Notes under the pieces: generated by a model
What the model was told of the DNA's origin: nothing
Seen by the model: the letters and a program-made list of their open reading frames with translations, nothing else
The model's database searches: none
Assembly: GCA_937927975.1 (NCBI GenBank)
Contig: CALEZT010000136.1
Span: forward strand, 1-62,002
Direction: 5' to 3'
From: an uncultured Phycisphaerales bacterium
GTDB taxonomy: Bacteria; Planctomycetota; Phycisphaerae; Sedimentisphaerales; Anaerobacaceae
DNA: 62,002 nt
Shown: in pieces, positions 42,603-50,777 of the stretch
Position numbering within the stretch: the first letter of the stretch is position 1
Layout: each line of letters opens with the position of its first letter
Position numbers and translations under genes: made by a program

Positions 42603-43073
42603 TCATGCCCTTTCCGTGGCATACTCCTTGTACATGAATCTCCCCACCGCACGCACTTTCAGTTGTCCGTTCTGGTGGATGCACGCTTGCAGTTCATACA
42701 ACGGGTGCGAATCGCTTGCCAGTCTCGCCGTCACTGTTGCAGGCTCTCCCAGGACGACCGGATGTCTGAACCGGACCTTCAACTCGGCCGTCACGCAGGT
42801 CAGGCCGTGGGCGAAGAGCCAGTTGGTCATGGCCCCATCGAGCACGGCCGATGTGATCCCGCCATGCGGCCAACCCACATACCCCTCGACCGCCGGATCG
42901 AATTGGAAGTCAGCCATGACCGTATCGTCGGGTCCCGTCACGAAACGCAGACACAGCCCGCAGGGATGGTTCGGACTGCACACCACGCAGTGCGGATGGA
43001 GCCGCGTGCGAAGACTCGCGTATGATCGTGTTCTTGTGTCATCAGGAATCATCTCTACTGATTGATTGTGCAT
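42603..43073 (-). CDS. PaaI-type hot-dog thioesterase
   Basis: A 156-residue protein of the hot-dog fold: GYVGWPHGGITSAVLDGAMTNWLFAHG is the conserved central helix with the active-site neighbourhood, followed by TAELKVRFRHPVVLGEPATVTARL. The N-terminus contains CVVCSPNHPCGLCLRF, a Cys-rich segment that might bind a metal. It would hydrolyse an acyl-CoA. The start may also be at the Met 7 codons in. Confidence 0.82.
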   Translation of the reverse strand: MHNQSVEMIPDDTRTRSYASLRTRLHPHCVVCSPNHPCGLCLRFVTGPDDTVMADFQFDPAVEGYVGWPHGGITSAVLDGAMTNWLFAHGLTCVTAELKVRFRHPVVLGEPATVTARLASDSHPLYELQACIHQNGQLKVRAVGRFMYKEYATERA

Positions 43074-43102
43074 GTGCTGGTTCTGAACGCTCCTGTGTGT
43101 TG

Positions 43103-44005
43103 TTATTGCCCCAGAATGTCACGCATGGCCGAAGGATGAACGCCGCCCGCGGCCGCGATCTCCCGCACTGTCATATCCGGCTCGGCCTTGAAGCCTTTCT
43201 CACGCAGCTTCTGAACGGTCTTCTCCAAATCCAGGCCCTGCTGCTCGCAGTATTGCCTCAGTGTCAACCGGCCGATCCCGTAGCCACCTTGCTGGCTCTC
43301 CCGATTGGCGCCGCGACCGCCGCTGGCCCGAGGAGCGATGCTCTGTCCTGTGGCGATGGCATAAAGCTGCATCGGAGTCATGCCGGCCTGCTTGGCAAGG
43401 TCTCCGAGAACCACCTCAGGCGATTGGACCTCGATGCCGGCCGCCTGGAGCTTCTTGATCATGGATTCCAGTTCGAGACTTTCTGTCTTCTGGGCAAGTT
43501 CGCTCAGGGTCAGCAACTCCGCATGTGGAATAGGCGCCTGACCTGCGGGCGTCTCCCAACTATGCTTGATCGCTTCGTTCCAGATCAACAGGGATGAGAA
43601 CGGTTTCACTTCAGCCAACGTCGCCCAGCCGACAACGCCGCACAGGAGCAGTGCAATCGCCCATTCCGTCCTCAACGTGAACGCCTTGCGGGCCCTGCTG
43701 CGGAAGTAACTCAGAAACAACCGCCAGTTCAGATAGAGATGGAGAACCGCGGCAATCATGAAGATGAGGCTGAACCAGATGTGCAGCCCGGCCCACTGTT
43801 CCTTCGTCAGTGCCCCTATCCTCCAGCCCGTCCAGTGCGCAACACGACCGGGCGGCGTGACGAACAGGACAACGCCGGTAATCGACATCGCCACGAAGGA
43901 CAGGGCTGTCGTGACGGAGATAAAGGCCCGCCAGTTGAACCGACGCCGCGTGTTTTCATCCGAGGCCGATTGTCTCTCCTGTTGAGATTGGAATTCAATG
44001 TTCAT
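43103..44005 (-). CDS. Membrane protein with DUF4405 domain and helical repeat tail
   Basis: A 300-residue inner-membrane protein. Residues 25-165 have four hydrophobic helices (FISVTTALSFVAMSITGVVLFV; GLHIWFSLIFMIAAVLHLYLNW; WAIALLLCGVVGWATL), with the histidines of the DUF4405/cytochrome-b-like fold (LHIWF, LHLYL) as possible haem ligands. The remaining 130 residues hold three repeated helical units (LTLSELAQK..., VVLGDLAKQAGMTPMQLYAIATG, MTVREIAAAGGVHPSAMRDIL). It follows the Mrp-NifX gene by 59 bases and may be the redox-membrane link of the cluster. Confidence 0.78.
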   Translation of the reverse strand: MNIEFQSQQERQSASDENTRRRFNWRAFISVTTALSFVAMSITGVVLFVTPPGRVAHWTGWRIGALTKEQWAGLHIWFSLIFMIAAVLHLYLNWRLFLSYFRSRARKAFTLRTEWAIALLLCGVVGWATLAEVKPFSSLLIWNEAIKHSWETPAGQAPIPHAELLTLSELAQKTESLELESMIKKLQAAGIEVQSPEVVLGDLAKQAGMTPMQLYAIATGQSIAPRASGGRGANRESQQGGYGIGRLTLRQYCEQQGLDLEKTVQKLREKGFKAEPDMTVREIAAAGGVHPSAMRDILGQ

Positions 44006-44064
44006 GAGTTTCCCCTTTTTGAGTCGGGAGCCTGGTATGCTCTCACCGGGGTTTCACATGACGA

Positions 44065-45273
44065 CTAATGGTCGCAGATGTTGGCCCCCGTCTGGAGTGT
44101 GCCGTTCAGATAGGCATTGACGACTGCCTCCGGCGTGCCGGCCGCCGCGCCGATGACGACCTGAATGCCGTTCTGGGCGAACAGCGCCTGCGCCCGGCTG
44201 CCCATCCCGCCGGCGATGACCACATTGACCTTATGCTGTCCGAGCCACTGGGGCAGCACGCCAGGGGCATGAACAGGAGCAGCTTCTGTGAAAACCCCCG
44301 AGATGGATTTCTCCTGCGAATTCACATCCACGATGGCGAACTCGTCGCAATGTCCGAAGTGTTGACACAATTGGCCCTGTGCGATGGGAATCGCGATACG
44401 CATGGTAGGGGTCTCCTTCTCTGTCACTTGTCTTTGACCATTCGAACCGACGAGACGCGTAACGGCCTCGTTGAAGGCTTTCGCCGCCTGGCTCTGGCGG
44501 TACTTGTCCACGTAGGGCTGTCCCGAGTCGCATGCTTCGACGATCTGCGGGTCGATCGGAATGCGTCCCAGGAACGGCACGTTCATTTCCAAAGCCATGT
44601 TTTCGCCGCCGCCTGATTTGAAGATATTGGTCACTTCGCCGCACTTCGGGCACACGAATCCGCTCATGTTCTCCAGCACGCCGAGCACGGGGAGATGGAG
44701 ACTGCGACAGAAGGTGATGCTCTTGCGAACGTCGGACAGCGACACCTCCTGTGGGGTGGTCACGACCACCGCGCCGTCGGCGTTCTCCAGAAGCTGGACG
44801 ATCGACAGCGGCTCATCTCCCGTTCCCGGCGGACAGTCGATGATCAGGTAGTCAAGTTCGCCCCATTCCACATCCTTGAGAAACTGCTTGATCATCTGGT
44901 ACTTCATCGGACCCCGCCAGATCACCGCGTCGTCCTGGGACGCCAGGAAGAACGCGATCGACATGACCTTGAGATTCGCCCCCACCTCGATGGGTAGAAT
45001 CGCATTTATCGCGGAATGAGCCATCTGGCCCTTGAGGTTCAGGATCGTCGGCACACTGGGACCGTGGATGTCGACGTCCAGCAGCCCGGTTCGCTTGCCG
45101 GCCTGTGACAGCGAGATCGCCAGATTCACCGCGACGGTGCTCTTGCCGACACCGCCTTTGCCGGAGAGGACCACGATCTTGTGCTGGATCCGCGCCATCC
45201 GGCCGCGAACCTGGGCCTGCTCGGCCTCCATTTGTCTTTGGTATTCTTCGTTTTGTTGGGCCATGCCCGCCAT
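44065..45273 (-). CDS. Mrp/NBP35 ATPase fused to a NifX-like domain
   Basis: A 402-residue protein. Residues 25-275 are an Mrp/NBP35-type P-loop ATPase (VLSGKGGVGKSTVAVNLA; IDCPPGTGDEPLSIV; GFVCPKCGEVTNIF with its CxxC), which carries or transfers Fe-S clusters. Residues about 290-400 are a NifX/NafY-type cofactor-binding domain (MRIAIPIAQGQLCQHFGHCDEFAIVDV, with conserved Cys/His). This fusion is the arrangement of the Mrp component of the Desulfovibrio orp cluster. The ATP and CxxC motifs are intact. Confidence 0.92.
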   Translation of the reverse strand: MAGMAQQNEEYQRQMEAEQAQVRGRMARIQHKIVVLSGKGGVGKSTVAVNLAISLSQAGKRTGLLDVDIHGPSVPTILNLKGQMAHSAINAILPIEVGANLKVMSIAFFLASQDDAVIWRGPMKYQMIKQFLKDVEWGELDYLIIDCPPGTGDEPLSIVQLLENADGAVVVTTPQEVSLSDVRKSITFCRSLHLPVLGVLENMSGFVCPKCGEVTNIFKSGGGENMALEMNVPFLGRIPIDPQIVEACDSGQPYVDKYRQSQAAKAFNEAVTRLVGSNGQRQVTEKETPTMRIAIPIAQGQLCQHFGHCDEFAIVDVNSQEKSISGVFTEAAPVHAPGVLPQWLGQHKVNVVIAGGMGSRAQALFAQNGIQVVIGAAAGTPEAVVNAYLNGTLQTGANICDH

Positions 45274-45335
45274 ACACCATTCGTCCTTTCTGCAGACTGA
45301 AATCTCACTGGCTCAATCACCGCAATCCTGTAGTG

Positions 45336-46226
45336 TCAAGCCAACGCATAGGTCACCTGCCGCCACAGGGCCTTGATTCGCTCGGTAATCGCCCCGCCCG
45401 TATACTCCGGAACCGTTGCCTTCATGATCTGCGCTTTGGTGAAGGCGTCATCATAGGGGATTTCACCCACCACCGTGATCCCCCGTCTGCGGGCTTCTTC
45501 ACTGATCTGGGCCGTCATCTGGGGATTGATGTCCGCCTTGTTGATGCACAGCAACGTCTTTATGCCGAAGTTGGCGGCCAGATCGGCCACGCGCGCCAGA
45601 TCGTGCCGTCCGGACAGGGTCGGCTCGGTCACGACCAGCACCAGATCGGCCCCTGTGATCGAGGCGATCACCGGGCACCCGATTCCCGGCGAGCCATCGA
45701 CGATCACCAGATCGAGCTTCCGTTCTTCCGCGATCTCCTTGGCCTTTCGACGAATCAGGGTCACGAGCTTACCGCTATTTTCCTCGGCGATCCCCAGTCT
45801 CGCGTGGATCATCGGCCCGAATCGTGTATCCGAAACGAACCACCGCCCGTTGATGGCGTCGTGGAACCCGATGGCCTTGACGGGGCAGAATTCCACACAC
45901 ACCTTGCACCCCTCGCAGGCGACCGGATCGACGGCGTAGGTCTTCTGAATCACGCCGTTGCCGGGCCCATCCAGGTGAATCGCCTCAAACCGGCATATCG
46001 CGGCGCACCGGCCGCAGCCAATGCACTTGGCCGGATCGATCGCTGCCTGCCTGCCGCCGGAGAAGTCGGATGTCTGTTTCACACTGGGTGAAAGCACAAT
46101 GTGCAGGTCCGCCGCGTCCACGTCGCAGTCCGCCAGAACGGCGCCCTGCGCCAGTGCAGCGAACGCCGCGGTGATGCTCGTCTTGCCCGTTCCTCCCTTG
46201 CCGCTGATGACTACCAGTTCCTTCAT
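45336..46226 (-). CDS. MinD-like ATPase with inserted ferredoxin domain (I)
   Basis: A 296-residue cytoplasmic protein: deviant Walker [27 protein letters not shown], an inserted 2[4Fe-4S] ferredoxin (CIGCGRCAAICRF; CEGCKVCVEFCP) at about 60-115, then the switch motif VDGSPGIGCPVIASITGADLVLVVTEPT. It pairs with the paralogue at 46661-47512. In the orp cluster two such proteins act together with Mrp and the orange protein. ATP-driven Fe-S or metal-cofactor handling is the likely role. Confidence 0.92.
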   Translation of the reverse strand: MKELVVISGKGGTGKTSITAAFAALAQGAVLADCDVDAADLHIVLSPSVKQTSDFSGGRQAAIDPAKCIGCGRCAAICRFEAIHLDGPGNGVIQKTYAVDPVACEGCKVCVEFCPVKAIGFHDAINGRWFVSDTRFGPMIHARLGIAEENSGKLVTLIRRKAKEIAEERKLDLVIVDGSPGIGCPVIASITGADLVLVVTEPTLSGRHDLARVADLAANFGIKTLLCINKADINPQMTAQISEEARRRGITVVGEIPYDDAFTKAQIMKATVPEYTGGAITERIKALWRQVTYALA

Positions 46227-46232
46227 GGAATC

Positions 46233-46547
46233 CTATTCCTCACTGATCTCAACACTCAAATGGTAGTGAACCGGACAGGACACCGAGCGGGACACGAGGC
46301 AGTGTTTCTCCGCCACTTGGGCCAAGTCACAGATCGTCGCCGCCACGTTCGGATACTTCACGGTCGCCGTGGCATGAACGGCGACTTCGACGAATCGCAG
46401 GCCCTCGGCGTCTTTCCGGACCTGCCCCTCGGCATCGGCCCGATACGATTCGATCTCGATCCTCATCGCCAACGCAAGGGCAGGCTGATCGCATTCTCTC
46501 CTGCTCGATCTGTACACGTACACAGGCATGCCCATCACCCGTTGCAT
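46233..46547 (-). pseudogene. N-terminally truncated OsmC-like protein
   Basis: A 104-residue frame whose second half (RIEIESYRADAEGQVRKDAEGLRFVEVAVHATATVKY... AEKHCLVSRSVSCPVHYHLSVEI) matches the C-terminal half of OsmC/YhfA-type proteins, including the conserved cysteine. The N-terminal half with the first cysteine is absent. Positions 46527-46660 contain no matching sequence except a short out-of-frame start-like RMELDATG. It sits between two MinD-like genes and is probably the remnant of a deleted gene. Confidence 0.6.
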
Positions 46548-46660
46548 CCAATTCCATTCGCACTACCTGTCATTCCTCTATCAGAATGTGATGACACGAT
46601 CCGCCGCCTTTTCCGCCGCCAGACTGTGATTGATTTGCTCCATGAAGTCCGGGTCGTCTT

Positions 46661-47512
46661 TCATCGAACCGCAGCCCTCCCGCAAATGCGGTGGTAAAGC
46701 CCGCGGAACTGACCGGCGTACTCCGGGGCAACGTCGACCATCATTCGCCCGCGGGAGTACGCCTCGGCGATCTTCCGCTGGTTCGGGATCTCCATGGCGA
46801 CGTCGATTCCTTCGCGTCGGCAGTATTGAGCGACGGCGTTGTCCCCCATGTCGCAGCGATTGATGATGACGGCGAACGGCAATCCCAAAGCCCTGATCAT
46901 CCCGACCGCCAGTTCGAGGTCGTTCAAACCGAATGGCGTCGGCTCCGTCACGAGCAGGACGAAGTCCACGCCCTTGACGGCCTCGATGACCGGACAGGAG
47001 GTCCCGGGCGGAGCGTCCAGGATCACGATGGCGTCGTCCTTCGCATGACGCTTAACGTGGCGAATCAACGCTGGGGTCTGGATCGCGCCGATGTCCAGTC
47101 TTCCATGCCCGAAGACCACGCCATTGCCGGCGCCGTACTCGGCGACTCCGATCCTTCGCTGTTTTTCCGTGATGGCGGATTCCGGGCAGATCGCCATGCA
47201 TCCGCCGCAGGAGTGACATAGCTGTTCGAAGGTCATGACGTGTTTCTGGATGCATAGGATCGCGCTGTACTGGCAAAGCTGTCCGCAGCGGCCGCATCCG
47301 GTGCACTTGGCCTCATCGACTTCGGGCACGCCCACGGTCACCTCTTCCACGCAATCGATATGAGGCTTCAGAAATATGTGTCCGTTCGGCTCTTCCACGT
47401 CGCAATCGAGGTACTGAACCGCCTGGCCTGCCCGAGCCAATGATACGGCTAGGTTCGTGGCGATGGTCGTCTTGCCAGTTCCCCCTTTGCCGCTTGCCAC
47501 CGCGATTTTCAT
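46661..47512 (-). CDS. MinD-like ATPase with inserted ferredoxin domain (II)
   Basis: A 283-residue protein: Walker [34 protein letters not shown], ferredoxin insert ([25 protein letters not shown]) at about 65-115, then [32 protein letters not shown]. It is the same family as the protein at 45336-46226 but clearly diverged. Its ATG overlaps the stop of a 48-residue gene (ATGA), so the two are translationally coupled. The likely partner is the other MinD-like ATPase. Confidence 0.92.
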   Translation of the reverse strand: MKIAVASGKGGTGKTTIATNLAVSLARAGQAVQYLDCDVEEPNGHIFLKPHIDCVEEVTVGVPEVDEAKCTGCGRCGQLCQYSAILCIQKHVMTFEQLCHSCGGCMAICPESAITEKQRRIGVAEYGAGNGVVFGHGRLDIGAIQTPALIRHVKRHAKDDAIVILDAPPGTSCPVIEAVKGVDFVLLVTEPTPFGLNDLELAVGMIRALGLPFAVIINRCDMGDNAVAQYCRREGIDVAMEIPNQRKIAEAYSRGRMMVDVAPEYAGQFRGLYHRICGRAAVR

Positions 47513-47655
47513 CCAACGTTCTCCGTCATCAAACCCACCACCTTCTCGACCCTCTCGTGATCCGGATTGAGGGTGTAGCCACTGCTTTCCGCCATCCGAC
47601 GAAGTTGCTCCAGGAGGTTTTCATACTCGACCGGGTGAGTGGTCCACTGGTTCAT
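47509..47655 (-). CDS. 48-residue protein resembling the N-terminus of ferredoxin-thioredoxin reductase
   Basis: ATG 47655 opens a 48-codon frame: [20 protein letters not shown] then [20 protein letters not shown] and GLMTENVG. The segment A-x-S-S-G-Y-x-L-N-P-D-x-E-x-V matches the first half of the ferredoxin:thioredoxin reductase catalytic chain, but the family's CPCR cluster motifs are absent. AAGGAAG lies before the ATG, and the stop overlaps the start of the MinD-like ATPase. Its position next to MinD-like genes recalls a small gene of unknown function in the orp cluster. Confidence 0.65.
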   Translation of the reverse strand: MNQWTTHPVEYENLLEQLRRMAESSGYTLNPDHERVEKVVGLMTENVG

Positions 47656-47760
47656 CTTCCTTGCTCCCATGTTTGTAGTGCAATCGCAACTGTCTACAGA
47701 CCCCAGCCACGACGACCTTCCAGATCGGTTGGGCTGGCGTCGGAAGGGCAGGCATCCCTT

Positions 47761-48099
47761 CTACTTCACCTCGTCGGTGGTTTCGATTTCACGGATTCGC
47801 TTATTGATCGAGTCCAGTTCGGATTGCAGCATATCCGCCCGGCCTTGGAGCGCTTGCTTGGCCAGTTCGTGGTTGGGTTGCTGCTGTAGCGGCGTGTACC
47901 CGCCGAACCTGGCCCAAAACGGCAGACCCGTCGCACGGAACCCGTTTCGTCGGCCCCAGCCGCCGCCTCGACCCCGGCCCCCGAATCCTCTGCCGCCGCC
48001 GGCCATATAGCCCGGCGTCGGATACCCGGCGCAATACCCCGCCCCTCGACCTGTCATCGGTCCCATGCCGATCGGACCTGTTCCGTCTCCACCTGGCAT
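47761..48099 (-). CDS. DUF5320 Gly-rich protein (third of three)
   Basis: A 112-residue protein starting MPGGDGTGPIGMGPMTGRGAGYC, the hallmark of the DUF5320 family. It is very rich in Gly and Arg (AGGGRGFGGRGRGGGWGRRNGFR) and ends in a helix with heptad-like spacing (NHELAKQALQGRADMLQSELDSINKRIREIE), a likely coiled coil for self-association. AGGAG lies 6 bases before the ATG. DUF5320 proteins occur beside MinD/NifX genes, which supports a partner role; their chemistry is unknown. Confidence 0.85.
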   Translation of the reverse strand: MPGGDGTGPIGMGPMTGRGAGYCAGYPTPGYMAGGGRGFGGRGRGGGWGRRNGFRATGLPFWARFGGYTPLQQQPNHELAKQALQGRADMLQSELDSINKRIREIETTDEVK

Positions 48100-48124
48100 A
48101 ACGCATCTCCTTTCTCTGAAGGGA

Positions 48125-48346
48125 TCAACCTCTTGTCATAGGGCTGCCGCACTGGGGACAGCTTTGCTGATTGCACGGCTGGCCCGCCACGTGGGATACC
48201 CTATGCCCACAACTCGGACAAACACAATACCCGCCGGGACCGGCGGCAAACGGACCGCCCATCCGGCCGGCGCCTGTGCCGCGTCCCAAACCGCGTCCTG
48301 TTGCCGGCCCTTGTCCTGTAGGGCCTGTTCCATCTCCTCTGGGCAT
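48125..48346 (-). CDS. DUF5320 protein with zinc-ribbon (second of three)
   Basis: A 73-residue protein starting MPRGDGTGPTGQGPATGRGLGRG, followed by CVCPSCGHRVSHVAGQPCNQQSCPQCGSPM. The four-cysteine pattern CxxC...CxxC suggests a zinc ribbon added to the DUF5320 N-terminus. AAGGAG precedes the ATG. It lies between two other DUF5320 genes. Confidence 0.85.
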   Translation of the reverse strand: MPRGDGTGPTGQGPATGRGLGRGTGAGRMGGPFAAGPGGYCVCPSCGHRVSHVAGQPCNQQSCPQCGSPMTRG

Positions 48347-48376
48347 GATGCAACTCCTTGGATCAATGTACCGCCA

Positions 48377-48805
48377 TCACCATCGACATCCGAAACGCCC
48401 TCGACCGCATCCCCAGCCCCGGCCGGGACCGAACCTCCGCCCGAATGGAGCCCACCAGAATCCGCTGCCCCACCAGCACCGGCGGTACGTGTCCGGCGCC
48501 GCCTGGCACAATCCGAGCGGCGGCACCGTCCCCATCAGGAGCGGATTGGCGTTTCCCCACCCGGGGTATACAACTGGGCGGCCGACCATCGGCCGAGAGA
48601 TCATCGGCCCAACGCGATTTTGCAGCGGCATGTCAACCACCTCCTTTCCTTCTGGAATCTCGACATCGACAGGTGTGCCCTGCACACCCGCGAAACCTTG
48701 TATATGGATCGGTTCATTATTCGATTCCCGCAGGACGCAGTAGCCGCGGGCCCGTCCCGTCATCGGGCCTCTTCCCTGCGGACCTGTCCCATCAAAGCCT
48801 GGCAT
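48377..48805 (-). CDS. DUF5320 protein with Trp/Arg-rich tail (first of three)
   Basis: A 142-residue protein starting MPGFDGTGPQGRGPMTGRARGYC, then a beta-rich segment (EPIHIQGFAGVQGTPVDVEIPEGKEVVDMP) and a Gly/Trp/Arg-rich C-terminus (RRCWWGSGFWWAPFGRRFGPGRGWGCGRGRFG). It overlaps the DUF89 gene by 14 bases. The three DUF5320 copies share only the first 20 residues, so the domains attached to them differ. Confidence 0.82.
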   Translation of the reverse strand: MPGFDGTGPQGRGPMTGRARGYCVLRESNNEPIHIQGFAGVQGTPVDVEIPEGKEVVDMPLQNRVGPMISRPMVGRPVVYPGWGNANPLLMGTVPPLGLCQAAPDTYRRCWWGSGFWWAPFGRRFGPGRGWGCGRGRFGCRW

Positions 48806-49700
48806 CGGTCTGCTCCTTCCTGCCGCGAGGAACGACGCGGCCAGTCATATGGCTCCTTCGTAGAATCATTTGTGCGATGTCGCAACCGAGGTCTGCCGCA
48901 AGCACCGGACACTTGGCCTTGAGGACAAAGAACATGTCCTTCTCGATCCCGCTCAAGGACTCATAGTTGGCCTGCCCCTTGGCCACGATCAGGTCGCTTT
49001 GCTCGAAGCGACGGCGGAACTCGACCGAACAATCGTCCAGAATCGTGCCGGGCGCATCGGAACCGTTGTCAATGATCTCCACAAGGTTGGTCAGACCGGC
49101 CACCTCAGCGTCTTCTCTCGTCGCATCATTGATGACAGGCGACCCCTTGACCACATAGGTCATCTTCTCATGCGGCAATTCCTCGATCAGGAGTCGATCA
49201 AATACGATCTCCCCGGCATTATCCCCGATGAATAGGATGTCGCGAGCGTCATTCACCGCCTGAGCAAACTCATCGAGAAGGTCGGCATTCCATTCGTCTG
49301 CCAAGGCATTCTCGATCGCTTCCGGCAAAGCCACCGCATCAAGAGAATGGCAAATGCCGAAGTCTATGACATTGCCGGCAATCGCCAGGCGTACGGCTGT
49401 TTCGAGCGGAGTCGCCGAGCCCCGGATCTCATCTTTCAACTGCGGATACAGCCTCAAAGCGAGTCGATTCGAGCTTTGCTTCTTCTGTCGGTAAGGGTCA
49501 GGATTTCCCGTCGTCTGTCGGATCAGACGGTGAATCTGCTGTCCGATCGCCGGCGGCGTTTGACGAGCATTCGTACCACGCAGCAATCCGAGCACCTGGT
49601 CCACGACTTGGGCGTGAGTCGCCTCGTCATCGGTCACGAATCGTGCCGCAGCCAGCGTCTGTCGCAAGAAGCATGGAAAACAGTCAAGATAAACACGCAT
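48792..49700 (-). CDS. DUF89 (ARMT1-like) damage-control phosphatase
   Basis: A 302-residue protein starting MRVYLDCFPCFLRQTLAAARFV, the CxxC start of anaerobe DUF89 proteins. The metal site GDNAGEIVFDRLLIEELP and the segment DLIVAKGQANYESLSG are intact. DUF89 enzymes remove phosphate from damaged sugar phosphates or cofactors. Its overlap with the DUF5320 gene and its place behind the NifX-like genes put it in the same operon. Confidence 0.88.
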   Translation of the reverse strand: MRVYLDCFPCFLRQTLAAARFVTDDEATHAQVVDQVLGLLRGTNARQTPPAIGQQIHRLIRQTTGNPDPYRQKKQSSNRLALRLYPQLKDEIRGSATPLETAVRLAIAGNVIDFGICHSLDAVALPEAIENALADEWNADLLDEFAQAVNDARDILFIGDNAGEIVFDRLLIEELPHEKMTYVVKGSPVINDATREDAEVAGLTNLVEIIDNGSDAPGTILDDCSVEFRRRFEQSDLIVAKGQANYESLSGIEKDMFFVLKAKCPVLAADLGCDIAQMILRRSHMTGRVVPRGRKEQTDARL

Positions 49701-49759
49701 GAGAACCTGTCCGTAAGAGCATCGCCGAACAAGCGACCCTCATGTTTCTGTGAAGGCAA

Positions 49760-50122
49760 TTACACCCAATGACCTTCGACGTTAGCCTGTTGTACATCCT
49801 GGAGTCGGCCATCTTTGAACGCGGCTACCGCCTGTCCCGCCGTCTGTTGAGCGGTCAGAAAGACCTTGATGTTGGCCGCATTGAGCACCCGAAAGGCATT
49901 GGGCCCGACGTGGCCCGTAATCACGGCTTCCACGCCGAGGTTGGCAACGTTCTGCCCCGTCTGGATGCCCGCCCCCTGGGACGCATTCAAGTGCACGGTG
50001 TTGTCATGCGCCTGATACTCTCCGGTCTCCGTGTCCACAACGAGAATCCACCTGGCCCGACCGAACCTCAGATCGATCATGCTGGCAAGCTCCTGCCCTT
50101 GCGCCGTGACTGCTACTTTCAT
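49760..50122 (-). CDS. NifX/NafY-like cofactor-binding protein (second)
   Basis: A 120-residue small protein of the dinitrogenase iron-molybdenum-cofactor family: MKVAVTAQGQELASMIDLRFGRARWILVVD, then NLGVEAVITGHVGPNAFRVLNAANIKVFL. This single-domain form is the type of the Desulfovibrio orange protein, which binds a Mo-Cu-S cluster. ATG 50122 has AAAGGAA 7 bases upstream; a TTG 15 bases earlier lacks one. It follows the first NifX-like gene by 11 bases. Confidence 0.88.
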   Translation of the reverse strand: MKVAVTAQGQELASMIDLRFGRARWILVVDTETGEYQAHDNTVHLNASQGAGIQTGQNVANLGVEAVITGHVGPNAFRVLNAANIKVFLTAQQTAGQAVAAFKDGRLQDVQQANVEGHWV

Positions 50123-50133
50123 GCCCGTTCCTT

Positions 50134-50589
50134 TCAAACGCCGTCCGCGTCACTTCTATTCATGCCATTGATGTCCAGACCATTTGTCCGCGGCGACGTC
50201 CCTCGCCGCCCCCGGCGTTGGCAACAGCGACGACCGAAACCCCTGCGAGCGCCGGGCCACCATCCCGGCAACCTGAACTCCCGCAGGTTCAGCCGGCCGT
50301 CGCGATAGGCTCTCAGCACATCCTCCACTTCGCCTGTCACGTAGGGCAGCAACCGGATGCCCTGAGCCGCAGAAGCGGAAGCCAGAGGCTGCGAAACCGC
50401 ACCACAGATCAGGACGTTCACCCCGAGTTCCCGCAGTTTGGCCAGTCGCACGAAAGGGCTCTGGTCACGGAGTGTGATCTCGGACCGACTCACTTCGCCG
50501 GCCTCGTTCTCCTCTACAACGAGCAATCGCTGCGAGAAGTCCAGCACGCTCGAAACGCGGTCTTCCCAAATAGGTATGGCCACTTTCAT
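50134..50589 (-). CDS. NifX/NafY-like cofactor-binding protein (first)
   Basis: A 151-residue protein starting MKVAIPIWEDRVSSVLDFSQRLLVVEE, with ELGVNVLICGAVSQPLAS and then a tail rich in Arg and Gly (WWPGARRGFGRRCCQRRGRRG). The domain is the same as its neighbour at 49760-50122 plus this basic tail. It is the first gene after the sigma-54 promoter; AGGTGA lies 4 bases before the ATG. It is the likely lead gene of the ORP-type operon. Confidence 0.88.
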   Translation of the reverse strand: MKVAIPIWEDRVSSVLDFSQRLLVVEENEAGEVSRSEITLRDQSPFVRLAKLRELGVNVLICGAVSQPLASASAAQGIRLLPYVTGEVEDVLRAYRDGRLNLREFRLPGWWPGARRGFGRRCCQRRGRRGTSPRTNGLDINGMNRSDADGV

Positions 50590-50610
50590 AAAATCACCTG
50601 GCAATCCCCT

Positions 50611-50626
50611 TGCAAGAGCCATGCCA
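50611..50626 (-). promoter_or_regulatory. Sigma-54 promoter of the NifX-like operon
   Basis: The minus strand reads TGGCATGGCTCTTGCA, with GG and GC in the sigma-54 spacing. The predicted start near 50600 leaves a short leader that still contains the ribosome-binding site of the first NifX-like gene. It lies between an activator gene and its likely target operon. Confidence 0.85.
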
Positions 50627-50758
50627 GAAGGATCGCCGCGACGTACAAGAAGCTGATAAGCTAGTATTCGAAAGGGGTTATGAGTGAAGAAAGAGCGATA
50701 GACATCACCGAAAGCGGCTGTCGAGAATTGCAGAACGCAAGGAATGAGCACCTGCAGT

Positions 50759-50775
50759 CGTTGCATTTCGCAACG
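50759..50775. promoter_or_regulatory. Palindromic upstream activator site
   Basis: CGTTGCATTTCGCAACG is a perfect 6-bp inverted repeat with a 5-base centre, 167 bases upstream of the predicted sigma-54 start and directly after the stop of the activator gene. Its half-sites (GTTGC/GCAAC) are the same as in the two palindromes at 34925-34959, where the centre is shorter. Confidence 0.7.
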
Positions 50776-50777
50776 GA

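Noticed and set aside
47668..47682. A GTTGC-GAT-TGCAC sequence resembling the activator palindrome
   Set aside because: The right half-site does not match GCAAC, it lies within 30 bases of a start codon, and no -24/-12 promoter is near.
50599..50615. A sigma-54-like match on the plus strand (TGGCAATCCCCTTGCAA)
   Set aside because: It overlaps the minus-strand promoter and has no plus-strand gene downstream. The match arises because the two motifs are partly symmetrical.
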